64,000 nucleotides of DNA from [Eubacterium] saphenum (lineage in GTDB: Bacteria > Bacillota > Clostridia > Peptostreptococcales > Anaerovoracaceae): NCBI GenBank assembly GCA_004555725.1, contig SFHC01000006.1, forward strand, positions 1-64,000, written 5' to 3'. Of the stretch, positions 51,970-61,067 are shown one piece after another. How positions within the stretch are numbered: the stretch's first letter is position 1; the number at the start of each line of letters is the position of its first letter. Below the pieces are notes generated by a model. That model did no database searches. It was not told where the DNA came from and saw only the letters and a list, made by a program, of their open reading frames with translations. The position numbers and the translations under genes are program-made.

Positions 51970-52676
51970 CATTTGCTACTAATTCGTTGGGAGAAATACT
52001 TAAAAGCGCTTTTAGCGCAGAAACCTGGAATATGCTGCTTCCATCACTTTGGTCAACTATTTATATGGTGTTTGTGGCTGTAATTATCATGCTGATTTTT
52101 GGCACATTAATTGGCATTGTTCTTGTGCTTACCGATAAAGATGGCCTGCATCCGATGCGCACACTCAATAATGTTTTGGGAGCGGTTATCAATGCTCTGC
52201 GTTCGCTTCCTTCGATGATCATGATCATTATCACACTTCCTCTCGCGAGATTAATTACCGGACAGGGGTATGGACCGAATGCATGCATAATTGCACTTGC
52301 AATCAGCTGTATTCCGATGTATGCGAGACTGGTTGAAAACAATCTGTTTGAAGTAGATAAGGGGAAGATCGAAGCTGCAAAAGCAATGGGGATAAGTAAT
52401 GGGAAGATCTTATTGACTGTAATCGTACCAGAAGCCGTACCGGCAATAATTCGAAGCTTTACCGTGGCAATCATTTCGGTATTATCGATGACTGCTCTTG
52501 CAGGAGCATTTGGTGCGGGCGGAATTGGTAATATTGCGATTCAGTATGGTTTTAATCGGTTCAGGTATGACATCTTGATTGCCACTGTGTTTATTCTGAT
52601 TGTATTTGCAGAACTAGTTCAATTGGCAGGGGATTTTTGTGCCAAGTTAGTTCTGAAAAAGAGACATATGCTTTAA
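51966..52676 (+). CDS. metI: Methionine ABC transporter permease MetI
   Basis: A 236-residue permease with five to six membrane helices and an E-A-A-K-A-M-G-I-S coupling loop. L-R-S-L-P-S-M-I-M-I and G-A-G-G-I-G-N-I-A are typical of MetI. It overlaps metN by an ATGA junction and lies 58 bases upstream of the metQ-like lipoprotein gene, completing a methionine importer. Confidence 0.92.
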   Translation: MTFATNSLGEILKSAFSAETWNMLLPSLWSTIYMVFVAVIIMLIFGTLIGIVLVLTDKDGLHPMRTLNNVLGAVINALRSLPSMIMIIITLPLARLITGQGYGPNACIIALAISCIPMYARLVENNLFEVDKGKIEAAKAMGISNGKILLTVIVPEAVPAIIRSFTVAIISVLSMTALAGAFGAGGIGNIAIQYGFNRFRYDILIATVFILIVFAELVQLAGDFCAKLVLKKRHML

Positions 52677-52734
52677 TATCAATCACATCGTGTTGATATA
52701 GATCGTTTTGTAAGAATTGAAAAGGAGAATGAAG

Positions 52735-53565
52735 ATGAAGAAGAAACTGATTTCAGTGTTATTGATCTCAGCATTGGCAGTGGGAATTCTGACTGGCTGC
52801 GGAAACAGTAAGTCAAGTGATAAAACGTCTGGAAAGACTGTCACATTGACATGTCTGGCGGATACAACTCCGCATGCAGAAATCCTTAAACATGCTGAAC
52901 CACAGTTGAAAAAGGAAGGTATTAAGTTAGATATTAAATCTGAAACCTGGGATAAAACATGGAATGAACAGGTTGAAAACGGCGATGTCGATTTCCATTA
53001 TGATGCGTATATTCCATATTTGGATGAGTGGAACAAAGCAAATAAAGGACATTTAGTCAGTGCCGGAAAAGTGCATTATGAGCCGCTGGTCATGATGTCG
53101 GACAAGTATAAAAAGCTCAGCCAGCTTCCTGATAATGCAAAAATCGCGATTAAAGAGGATGTCACCAATCAGTATCGCTGCTTAAAACTTCTGGAGCAGG
53201 CTGGACTGATCGAGTGTTCTAAAAAGATGACCATGTCCAATGCTGACACAAGCATGATTACTAAATACAAGAAGCCGATTAAGGTAGTTGCTATGGATGC
53301 AGATGTCATCATGAGAGACCGTCAGGATTTTGACGCCTATATTACAAACACAAACCGACTGCTGGATGCAAAACTTGACCCGACAAAGTATCTGGTCCGT
53401 GAAAACGAGAAAAATGCATCCGTCTTCGGAAATGTAATTTGTGTAAACAAGAAGAATGTCAACAATAAGGACATCAAAAAGTTAGTAAAAGTTCTCCAGT
53501 CCAAAGAGATGAGAGAGTGGATTAAAAAACACTATAAAGGAGCTATTTTACCTTGCACAAAATAA
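52735..53565 (+). CDS. metQ: Methionine-binding lipoprotein MetQ/NlpA-like
   Basis: A 276-residue substrate-binding lipoprotein. The signal peptide ends in the lipobox L-T-G-C with the lipidated Cys at residue 22. The mature part follows the NlpA fold (A-E-I-L-K-H-A-E-P-Q-L-K-K-E-G and D-F-H-Y-D-A-Y). ATG at 52735 is seven bases after AAAGGAG. It belongs with metNI and precedes a PLP lyase, suggesting uptake of methionine for use by that enzyme (inference). Confidence 0.9.
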   Translation: MKKKLISVLLISALAVGILTGCGNSKSSDKTSGKTVTLTCLADTTPHAEILKHAEPQLKKEGIKLDIKSETWDKTWNEQVENGDVDFHYDAYIPYLDEWNKANKGHLVSAGKVHYEPLVMMSDKYKKLSQLPDNAKIAIKEDVTNQYRCLKLLEQAGLIECSKKMTMSNADTSMITKYKKPIKVVAMDADVIMRDRQDFDAYITNTNRLLDAKLDPTKYLVRENEKNASVFGNVICVNKKNVNNKDIKKLVKVLQSKEMREWIKKHYKGAILPCTK

Positions 53566-53607
53566 AGGCATTTAAGGCAAATGCCGGGGAGGAACACAAA
53601 AGAGGAA

Positions 53608-54750
53608 ATGGAATATTCAACACTAGCCATTCATGGCGGAAGAAAAGATGATAAACAATATGTTGGAGTAAACTATCCAGTATACCTGTCCTCAACATTT
53701 ATGCAGGATTCATTAAATGAGTTTTCAGAGTTTATGTATACCCGTTCTAAGAATCCGACACGTGATAATGCAGAACAGCTGGCGGCTCAGCTGGAAGGGG
53801 CAAAATATGGATTGGCGATGGCCAGCGGAATGGCTGCAAATTCATTGGCCTTTTCACTGATTAAACCTGGAGAGAAAGTACTGCTCAACAGCAATGTGTA
53901 TGGCGGAACCTGGAACTTTGTGTCACATATTTTTGAAGACCGAAACATCGATTTTGAAATTGTAACTGACTTTAACAATTATGATTTCGATACCATTGAC
54001 GAGAATGTCAGTACGGTATTTATCGAAACTCCATCGAATCCGCTTTTGGAGATTACAGATCTTGCAAAGGTGTCAGAAAGAGCTAAAAAGAAGGGACTTC
54101 GCATTATTGTAGACAATACGTTTATGACGTCATATCTTCAGAAACCATTAGAATTAGGTGCAGATATTGTCACGTACTCAGCTACTAAATATTACTCCGG
54201 GCATTCAGATATTATTGCCGGGCTGGTATTAGTGAATGATGATGCGCTTTATGAAAAACTGAAGTTTAACCAAAAAACTTTAGGGGCAATTTTGGATCCG
54301 ATGGCTTCGTTCCTGCTGGTTCGTGGAATGAAAACACTTCCTCTGCGTATGGACCGTCATGAGCAGAATGCGATGAAGGTTGCCGAGTTTTTAAAAGACT
54401 GTGGTGCATGCGAACATGTATACTATCCTGGGTTGAAAGATCATCCGGGATATGACATTCAGCGCAGGCAGGCAAAGGGTAATGGAGCTGTTGTCAGTGC
54501 GGTATTTAAACCTGAATACGACTGCAATAAATTCTGCACATCCACAGAGTATTTTGATCTCGCCGTAAGTCTTGGCGGGATAGAATCGTTGGTGTGTCAC
54601 CCTGCAACAATGACTCATGAAGAATATTCAGAGGAGCTTCAGAACGAAATTGGAATTACAAGTAATCTGCTTAGATTCTCTGTAGGCATTGAGGATATTG
54701 ATGATCTGCTGGGAGATATCAAACAGGCGTTAGAGAAATCCAGAATTTAA
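53608..54750 (+). CDS. PLP-dependent Cys/Met-metabolism lyase, probably methionine gamma-lyase
   Basis: A roughly 380-residue trans-sulfuration family enzyme. The PLP lysine lies in S-A-T-K-Y-Y-S-G-H-S, and M-Y-T-R-S-K-N-P-T-R, V-D-N-T-F and L-G-G-I-E-S-L are family motifs. Activity could be methionine gamma-lyase, cystathionine gamma-lyase/synthase or a relative, and the adjacent methionine importer favours methionine degradation to methanethiol, ammonia and 2-oxobutyrate. The start is uncertain: M-E-Y-S at 53608 (GAGGA just upstream) or 53581. Confidence 0.85.
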   Translation: MEYSTLAIHGGRKDDKQYVGVNYPVYLSSTFMQDSLNEFSEFMYTRSKNPTRDNAEQLAAQLEGAKYGLAMASGMAANSLAFSLIKPGEKVLLNSNVYGGTWNFVSHIFEDRNIDFEIVTDFNNYDFDTIDENVSTVFIETPSNPLLEITDLAKVSERAKKKGLRIIVDNTFMTSYLQKPLELGADIVTYSATKYYSGHSDIIAGLVLVNDDALYEKLKFNQKTLGAILDPMASFLLVRGMKTLPLRMDRHEQNAMKVAEFLKDCGACEHVYYPGLKDHPGYDIQRRQAKGNGAVVSAVFKPEYDCNKFCTSTEYFDLAVSLGGIESLVCHPATMTHEEYSEELQNEIGITSNLLRFSVGIEDIDDLLGDIKQALEKSRI

Positions 54751-54759
54751 TTGAAGAGA

Positions 54760-54792
54760 GACGGCTGTTGCGTGGCGACAGTCGTCTTTTTT
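54760..54792 (+). terminator. Terminator of the methionine cluster
   Basis: GACGGCTGT (54760-54768) pairs with ACAGTCGTC (54778-54786) with one G-U, followed by six T. Confidence 0.8.
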
Positions 54793-54921
54793 CTTATCAA
54801 ATAATGTCCTAAATCTTTTTCAAATAAATGCAGACCTGATGCCCAATATATGGTAAAATAACAAGCGTTTAATGAGATTTGAATATTACTGGACTAAACA
54901 GGAGGGAGTTGTTTAATAGGA

Positions 54922-57033
54922 ATGGCGAGATTTACGGATTACAGGACTTTTAAGACGGCGCTGGGCGGCAGACTGATGCAGGTTGAGATCGGCAAGTTTG
55001 CAGAGCAGGCTAACGGCGCTGCGCTCGTACGCTATGGTGATTCTGCAGTGCTGGTAACTGCGTGCGCGTCAGATGAACCGCGCCCGGATGCGGATTTTTT
55101 CCCACTGAGCTGTGACTATGAAGAGAGAATGTATGCAGGTGGAAAGATTCCGGGAGGATTCATCAGAAGAGAAGGTCGTCCAAGCGAGAAAGCTGTTCTT
55201 AGCTCCCGCTTAATGGATCGCCCGCTTCGTCCGCTTTTCCCGAAGGGATTCTTTAATGATGTTGAGGTTGAGGCGCTGGTCATGTCTGTTGATCCGGACT
55301 GTGAGACGGATATTATGGCTATGATCGGATCTTCCATCGCGCTTGCAATTTCTGATATTCCATGGGACGGCCCGACAGGATCGGTCCGCGTTGGACGTGT
55401 TGACGGACAGCTGATCATCAACCCGACACAGGAACAGAGAGAACAGAGCGATATCAATCTGACTGTTGCCGGAACCAAAGAGGCTATTATGATGGTCGAG
55501 GCCGGCGCGAAAGAAGTTCCGGAAATGGAAATGCTGGATGCCATCTGGTTTGCGCATGATGAAATCAAGAAACTCTGTGAGTTCATTGAAGAGATCGTTG
55601 CGGAAGTCGGCAAGCCAAAGCGTGAAGTTGAGCTTTATCAGATTCCGGAAGAAATCGACGAGAAGGTCAGAGCATTTGCTTATGATAAGATGAAGGACGC
55701 GGTTCATAATTCCGACAAGATGACACGTCTGGATAACATGAATGCAGTAGAAGTTGAAACACAGGAGCATTTTGCAGAAGAATATCCGGACAGTGAGAAG
55801 GATATTGCGAATGTCCTTTATAACATTACCAAGGAGTGTGTCAGAAGCTCCATTCTGGACGACGGTGTACGCCCGGATGACCGTAAGCTGGATGAGATTC
55901 GTCCGGTTTGGTGCGAGACCGGAGTTCTGCCGCGCGTTCACGGAACAGGACTGTTCAAGAGAGGACAGACACAGGTTCTCTCCGCCTGCACACTGGCTCC
56001 GCTGTCAGAAGCTCAGAAGATTGACGGTCTGACTGAGCAGACCGAAAAACGCTATATGCATCATTACAACTTCCCGGGATTCTGCACAGGAGAATCCAAA
56101 AAGCCGAGATCACCGGGGAGAAGAGAAATCGGACATGGCGCACTCGCTGAGCGCGCACTGCTGCCGGTTGTTCCTTCCAAAGAGGAATTCCCGTATGCCA
56201 TCCGTGTCGTCTCTGATGTTCTGTCATCCAATGGATCGTCTTCCATGGCGTCAACCTGCGGATCCTGCCTTGCTCTGATGGATGCCGGCGTTCCAATCAA
56301 GCGTCCGGTAGCTGGAATCGCGATGGGACTGATTGAGCGCGTTGAAGAGGATGGATCTTCCAAGATGGCTATTCTGAGCGATATCCAGGGTATGGAAGAT
56401 TTCCTCGGCGACATGGACTTTAAAGTAACCGGAACAGAAGTCGGTGTAACTGCGATGCAGATGGACATCAAGGTACATGGACTGTCTAAGGATATTATGG
56501 AAAGAGCGCTGCGCCAGGCAAAGGAAGGCCGCATGCATATTATGAACATCATGCTGGAAGAGATTCCGGAGCCTCGCAAAGAGCTGTCCAAGTGGGCGCC
56601 GAGATGCATTGCAATGCGCATCGATCCGGACAAGATCCGCATTGTCATCGGACCGGGAGGAAAGACCATCAACTCCATCGTTGAGGAAACCGGCGTCAAG
56701 ATTGATATTTCTGAGGATGATCCGGGTCTGGTCACCATTTACAGTGATAATGCCGAGGCAGCAGAAGAGGCGATGGATCGCATCAAGCTGATCACAGCCG
56801 ATGTGGAAGTCGGAGGCGTTTATGAAGGAGAAGTCAAGAGAATCATGCCGTTTGGCGCGTTCATCGAGATTCTCCCTGGAAAAGAAGGCCTGCTCCACAT
56901 TTCCAAGATGGCGCGTCATCACGTCGACAAGGTTGAAGACATCATGAACATCGGCGATAAGGTTGAAGTCAAGGTTGCGGAAATTGACAACCAGAACCGC
57001 ATCAACCTGGTTAGAACCAAACTGCCGAGATAA
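54922..57033 (+). CDS. pnp: Polyribonucleotide nucleotidyltransferase (PNPase)
   Basis: A 703-residue phosphorolytic 3'-5' exoribonuclease: two RNase PH domains (about 1-220 and 300-540), the linking helical domain, then KH (I-G-P-G-G-K-T-I) and S1 domains at the C-terminus, all intact. The SD GGAGGG is rather far (about 15 bases) from the ATG at 54922, possibly permitting autoregulation by PNPase as in other bacteria. It is separated from rpsO by the methionine cluster. Confidence 0.97.
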   Translation: MARFTDYRTFKTALGGRLMQVEIGKFAEQANGAALVRYGDSAVLVTACASDEPRPDADFFPLSCDYEERMYAGGKIPGGFIRREGRPSEKAVLSSRLMDRPLRPLFPKGFFNDVEVEALVMSVDPDCETDIMAMIGSSIALAISDIPWDGPTGSVRVGRVDGQLIINPTQEQREQSDINLTVAGTKEAIMMVEAGAKEVPEMEMLDAIWFAHDEIKKLCEFIEEIVAEVGKPKREVELYQIPEEIDEKVRAFAYDKMKDAVHNSDKMTRLDNMNAVEVETQEHFAEEYPDSEKDIANVLYNITKECVRSSILDDGVRPDDRKLDEIRPVWCETGVLPRVHGTGLFKRGQTQVLSACTLAPLSEAQKIDGLTEQTEKRYMHHYNFPGFCTGESKKPRSPGRREIGHGALAERALLPVVPSKEEFPYAIRVVSDVLSSNGSSSMASTCGSCLALMDAGVPIKRPVAGIAMGLIERVEEDGSSKMAILSDIQGMEDFLGDMDFKVTGTEVGVTAMQMDIKVHGLSKDIMERALRQAKEGRMHIMNIMLEEIPEPRKELSKWAPRCIAMRIDPDKIRIVIGPGGKTINSIVEETGVKIDISEDDPGLVTIYSDNAEAAEEAMDRIKLITADVEVGGVYEGEVKRIMPFGAFIEILPGKEGLLHISKMARHHVDKVEDIMNIGDKVEVKVAEIDNQNRINLVRTKLPR

Positions 57034-57052
57034 GACAAAAATAAATCAGGCA

Positions 57053-57099
57053 AAGAGAAAACCCCCGAAACCGTTGAAGTTTCAGGGGTTTATTCTCTT
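57053..57099 (+). terminator. Long hairpin after pnp
   Basis: Stem segments 57053-57065 with 57085-57099 and 57067-57071 with 57079-57083 give a long, slightly interrupted hairpin ending in T-rich sequence. It also faces the convergent small gene. Confidence 0.7.
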
Positions 57100-57149
57100 G
57101 AGTGAACAATCACTCGTTGAAGAAGTATGTAAATGAGGTGAACACGATA

Positions 57150-57392
57150 TCAGCGCCGCCGTGCGACTTTTGCAGAAGAAAGGAAGATCACATTATCAGC
57201 TGTGCCGATCTCACTCTTTCCTTCTGCCTTATTCTGCATGGATGCGCGGCTTAGTTTTTTCCATCTCCGTTTTCTTTCGGAAGGGAATGGAATGACCTGA
57301 TGGTCGTCTGCCTGTTTTTCTTCTGCGCCGCACGCATGTGAAAACAGTAGACCGCCGAATACTAAAACCCCAAGTGCTAATATTGGCATCAT
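57150..57392 (-). CDS. Small exported or membrane-anchored protein of unknown function
   Basis: An 80-residue protein with an N-terminal hydrophobic segment (about residues 3-20; the sequence L-F-S-H-A-C-G contains a Cys that could be a lax lipobox) and a strongly basic C-terminal part (E-R-K-R-R-W-K-K and a final A-R-R-R). AAAGGA lies upstream at normal distance. I do not recognise a family. It lies convergent to pnp. Confidence 0.5.
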   Translation of the reverse strand: MMPILALGVLVFGGLLFSHACGAEEKQADDHQVIPFPSERKRRWKKLSRASMQNKAEGKSEIGTADNVIFLSSAKVARRR

Positions 57393-57593
57393 AGTAACAC
57401 ATCCTTTCTGTTGACTAATCTCTGTATCTCAATCCCTTTGTTTAATCTCTAACTCTATTATAATCGATTGATAATAAAATATCCAGTGTTTTTTGTGTTT
57501 TCAAAACAAAAACTTTCTTGTGGTGAAGTAGTAAAGCGGTGAAAGGATTATAGGATTAATTGTGAATTATTTATCTATATTCATACTGCTGAA

Positions 57594-57740
57594 CGCAACT
57601 TCTTTTTCTATATTTACATCGCACCATGTTCAGGATGGGACAGAGAGGTGATCTGCTGCCGTCGGATTAGCGTGAATCTTCAGCGGAGAGGGCAGGCTCT
57701 GTTTACAGAACCCTTGCAATTCAAGGTATGCGGCCTTTTC
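57594..57740 (+). ncRNA. Structured non-coding segment upstream of ileS
   Basis: Behind a weak promoter (TTGTGA 57560-57565, CATACT 57582-57587) lies a region with ACAGAGAGG near 57640, several short stems (for example CCTTG/CAAGG near 57712-57726) and an end reading GGTATGCGG then CCTTTTC. The AGAGAGG start and this end loosely recall a T-box leader, but the canonical GGGTGGNACCGCG is absent. It may be a decayed T-box or another leader. Beyond this and the ileS promoter I see nothing in 57393-57882. Confidence 0.25.
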
Positions 57741-57746
57741 ACTTTC

Positions 57747-57775
57747 TTGACACCCTGAAGGTAAAAATATATAAT
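57747..57775 (+). promoter_or_regulatory. Perfect consensus promoter of ileS
   Basis: TTGACA (57747-57752), exactly 17 bases, TATAAT (57770-57775). The leader is about 100 bases, too short for a T-box. Confidence 0.85.
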
Positions 57776-57882
57776 AAAGAGCGACGAATTTTATCGTTAG
57801 ATCATAAAACAGGCCTGGCTGCGACGCAGTTCAGGAATTTCGATAAAGGGATTCCTTAAGGTTTGGAAAGGAAGATTGGAAT

Positions 57883-60800
57883 ATGTTTGAAAAGCTTTCA
57901 GATCAGCCTGTTGCTGAGGTTCAGAAGAAGCAGGTGCAGGAATGGGAGGATGAAGACCTCCTGAACCGCCGTGTCAAGGAGAGGGAAGACGCAGAGCCGT
58001 TCATTTTCTACGAGGGACCGCCGACGGCTAATGGAAAGCCGGGCATTCACCATATGATGGCCCGCACCTTAAAGGATTCTATTACAAGATATAAGGTTAT
58101 GAAGGGCTTTAAGGTTAAGCCGAAGGCAGGATGGGACACGCACGGACTGCCGGTTGAGATTCAGGTTGAGAAGGATCTCGGCATGAGCGGAAAGCAGGAT
58201 ATTGAGAAATACGGAATTAAGGAGTTCTGCGAGAAGTGCCGCCAGTCGGTATTTACATTCACGGATATGTGGGGTGATATGAGCCGCCGCATGGGATTCC
58301 TGGCAGACCTGGAGCATCCGTATATTACACTGGATAATAATTATGTTGAATCAGTATGGTGGATTATCGACCAGTTCTTTAAGGCCGGAATGATCTATGA
58401 AGGTCATAAGGTTCAGCCATACTGCCCGCGCTGCGGAACAGGACTCGCATCCCATGAGGTAGCGCAGGGATATAAAGAAGTCGCGGTCACAACGCTGACG
58501 GTCAAGTTCAAGCATGTCGGCCATGAAAATGAGTATTTCCTGGCATGGACAACAACCGCGTGGACCCTTGCTGCGAACACCCTTTTGACGGTAAATCCGG
58601 ACGTGGACTATATCCGTGCAGAGATGCTGGAAGGCGATGAGAAGGGAAGTATCTTTATTCTCGCCAAAGAGTGCGCAGACAAGGTATTAGGAGAAGGCAA
58701 GTATAAGATCCTGGGAGAAATGAAAGGAAAGGATCTGGAATACGAGAAGTATGAGAAACTCATGCCTTGGAACGAGCTGGATCCGGAAAAGGACAAGGCT
58801 TTCTTTGTCACATGTGATGATTATGTAACGACTTCTGACGGTACCGGAATTGTACATTCTGCGCCTGCATTTGGTGAAGACGACTATAATGTCGGCAGAA
58901 AGTACGGCGCTCCGGTTTATGAGCCGGTAGATGAGAGAGGCTGCTACACAGCAACACCGTGGAAGGGTCATTTCATCATGGAGGAAGGTCTTGACATCGA
59001 GATCCTGAAATGGCTCGCCAAGGAAGGAAAACTGTTCGCTCACCAGAAGATCCGTCACGATTACCCGCACTGCTGGAGATGCGGAACGCCGCTGGTTTAC
59101 TACGCTAAGCCGGGCTGGTACATCCGTATGAGCGATCTGAGAGATGAGCTGGTTGCAAATAACAAGACGGTTAACTGGTTCCCTCCGTTTGTCGGTGAGG
59201 GACGTTTTGGAAACTGGCTGGCTGATGTCAGAGACTGGAATATTTCCCGTCAGAGATACTGGGGTACGCCGATTCCGGTATGGAGATGCGAATGCGGCCA
59301 CCTGGAGTGTGTCGGAAGCAGAGCGGAGCTCGCAGAGAAGGCAATTGAAAAGGTTGATCCGGAAACCGTAGAGCTGCATCGCCCGTACGTGGATGACATT
59401 CATCTGACCTGCCCGAAGTGCGGAAAGCCGATGACCAGAATTCCAGAAGTTATGGACTGCTGGTTTGACAGCGGATCTATGCCGTATGCGCAGTGGCATT
59501 ACCCGTTTGAGAATAAAGAGATCTTTGAGCAGAATTTCCCGGCAGACTTTATCTGTGAGGGAATTGATCAGACAAGAGGATGGTTCTACTCGCTGATGGC
59601 GATCTCTACGTTCCTGATGCATAAGGCGCCGTATAAGAATGTTCTGGTCAGCGATCTGATTCTGGACAAGAACGGCAAGAAGATGTCCAAGTCAAAGGGC
59701 AACACGGTCAATCCGTTTGAGATGATGGATAAGTACGGCGCTGACGCGACGCGCTGGTACATGATGAGTGTATCTCCGGCGTGGACGCCGACAAAGTTTG
59801 ATGAGGAAGGCCTGAAGGAGACGGTAAGCAAGTTCTTCGGAACCCTGAAGAATATCTATAACTTCTTCATTCTCTATGCAAATCAGGATCAGGTTGACCC
59901 GACCAAGGATATCGTAGACCCTAAGAAGCGTCCGGAAATCGATCGCTGGATTCTGTCTAAGTATAATAAGCTGGTTCGTGAAGTCACAAAGGATATGGAT
60001 GAATACAACCATATGAAGACCGTCAGAGCGATTCAGAGCTTTGTCGTGGATGATTTCTCCAACTGGTACATCAGAAGAACACGCCGCCGTTTCTACGCAT
60101 CTGGAATGAATGATGACAAGAGAGCCGTTTACCAGACAACTTATGAGGTTCTGCTCGGCATCGTAAAGATGATGGCGCCGATTGCACCGTTCCTGTCGGA
60201 TGAAATGTATCAGAAGCTGATGAATGATTCTTCTCTGACTGTTCATACCGCGTACTTCCCGGAGTGCGATGAGTCCCTGATCGACGAGAGCGCAGAGAAG
60301 CGCATGGATCTGGTCAAGACACTTGCAGGACTTGGACGCGGCATTCGTGAAAAGGAGAACCTCAAGGTTCGTCAGCCGCTGTCTGAGATTCTGGTGGATG
60401 GAAAGTACAGAGATCTGATTTCCGACCTTGCTCCGATTCTGATGGAAGAGCTGAATGTTAAGAAGGTTGTCTTTGCCGATGATCTGACGACATATATGAA
60501 CCTTTCACTGAAGCCGAACTTCCGTGTTGCCGGACCGGTTCTCGGAAAGAAGATCGGCGCATTCGGAAAAGCGCTCGCTTCAGAGGATGCATCTGCGTTC
60601 ACCGCAAAACTGGAAGAAGGTCCGGTAACCATGAACCTGAACGGCGAGGATACCGAGATTCAGAAGGATTATATCGATGTTCAGATTCATGCAAAGGAAG
60701 GATTCTCCGTTGCTATGGAACAGAATGTCTTTGTCATCCTCGATACAGAGATTACACCGGAGCTGGAGGAAGAGGGCCTTGCAAGAGAGGTTATTTCCAA

Positions 60801-61011
60801 GGTTCAGCAGCTCCGTAAGCAGAAGGATTTTGACATGATGGATCACATCACGATTTATCTGGACGCGGATGAGCAGGTTAAGGCTGCGGTTGAGAAGGAC
60901 CAGACTCATATCTGCGAAGAGACGCTTGCGGACAGCATTGAAGAGAAGAGCGGACTTGATACAGTCGACATTAACGGACATAAGACCGGACTCGATGTTG
61001 AGAAGAAGTAA
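57883..61011 (+). CDS. ileS: Isoleucyl-tRNA synthetase, type 2-like
   Basis: A 1042-residue class I synthetase. The HIGH-type motif reads G-I-H-H (about residues 50-53), the KMSKS loop K-M-S-K-S-K-G-N is near residue 600, an editing domain lies between, and the C-terminal anticodon part is long. The G-x-H-H form and the length point to the eukaryote-like type 2 IleRS, which is typically mupirocin-tolerant, rather than the roughly 930-residue type 1. GGAAAGGAAG precedes the ATG. It is transcribed from a perfect sigma-A promoter. Confidence 0.95.
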   Translation: MFEKLSDQPVAEVQKKQVQEWEDEDLLNRRVKEREDAEPFIFYEGPPTANGKPGIHHMMARTLKDSITRYKVMKGFKVKPKAGWDTHGLPVEIQVEKDLGMSGKQDIEKYGIKEFCEKCRQSVFTFTDMWGDMSRRMGFLADLEHPYITLDNNYVESVWWIIDQFFKAGMIYEGHKVQPYCPRCGTGLASHEVAQGYKEVAVTTLTVKFKHVGHENEYFLAWTTTAWTLAANTLLTVNPDVDYIRAEMLEGDEKGSIFILAKECADKVLGEGKYKILGEMKGKDLEYEKYEKLMPWNELDPEKDKAFFVTCDDYVTTSDGTGIVHSAPAFGEDDYNVGRKYGAPVYEPVDERGCYTATPWKGHFIMEEGLDIEILKWLAKEGKLFAHQKIRHDYPHCWRCGTPLVYYAKPGWYIRMSDLRDELVANNKTVNWFPPFVGEGRFGNWLADVRDWNISRQRYWGTPIPVWRCECGHLECVGSRAELAEKAIEKVDPETVELHRPYVDDIHLTCPKCGKPMTRIPEVMDCWFDSGSMPYAQWHYPFENKEIFEQNFPADFICEGIDQTRGWFYSLMAISTFLMHKAPYKNVLVSDLILDKNGKKMSKSKGNTVNPFEMMDKYGADATRWYMMSVSPAWTPTKFDEEGLKETVSKFFGTLKNIYNFFILYANQDQVDPTKDIVDPKKRPEIDRWILSKYNKLVREVTKDMDEYNHMKTVRAIQSFVVDDFSNWYIRRTRRRFYASGMNDDKRAVYQTTYEVLLGIVKMMAPIAPFLSDEMYQKLMNDSSLTVHTAYFPECDESLIDESAEKRMDLVKTLAGLGRGIREKENLKVRQPLSEILVDGKYRDLISDLAPILMEELNVKKVVFADDLTTYMNLSLKPNFRVAGPVLGKKIGAFGKALASEDASAFTAKLEEGPVTMNLNGEDTEIQKDYIDVQIHAKEGFSVAMEQNVFVILDTEITPELEEEGLAREVISKVQQLRKQKDFDMMDHITIYLDADEQVKAAVEKDQTHICEETLADSIEEKSGLDTVDINGHKTGLDVEKK

Positions 61012-61067
61012 TCCGCGCGAAACGCGAAATAAGAGAAACACCGTAACTGGTGTTTTGGAGAAAGAAT

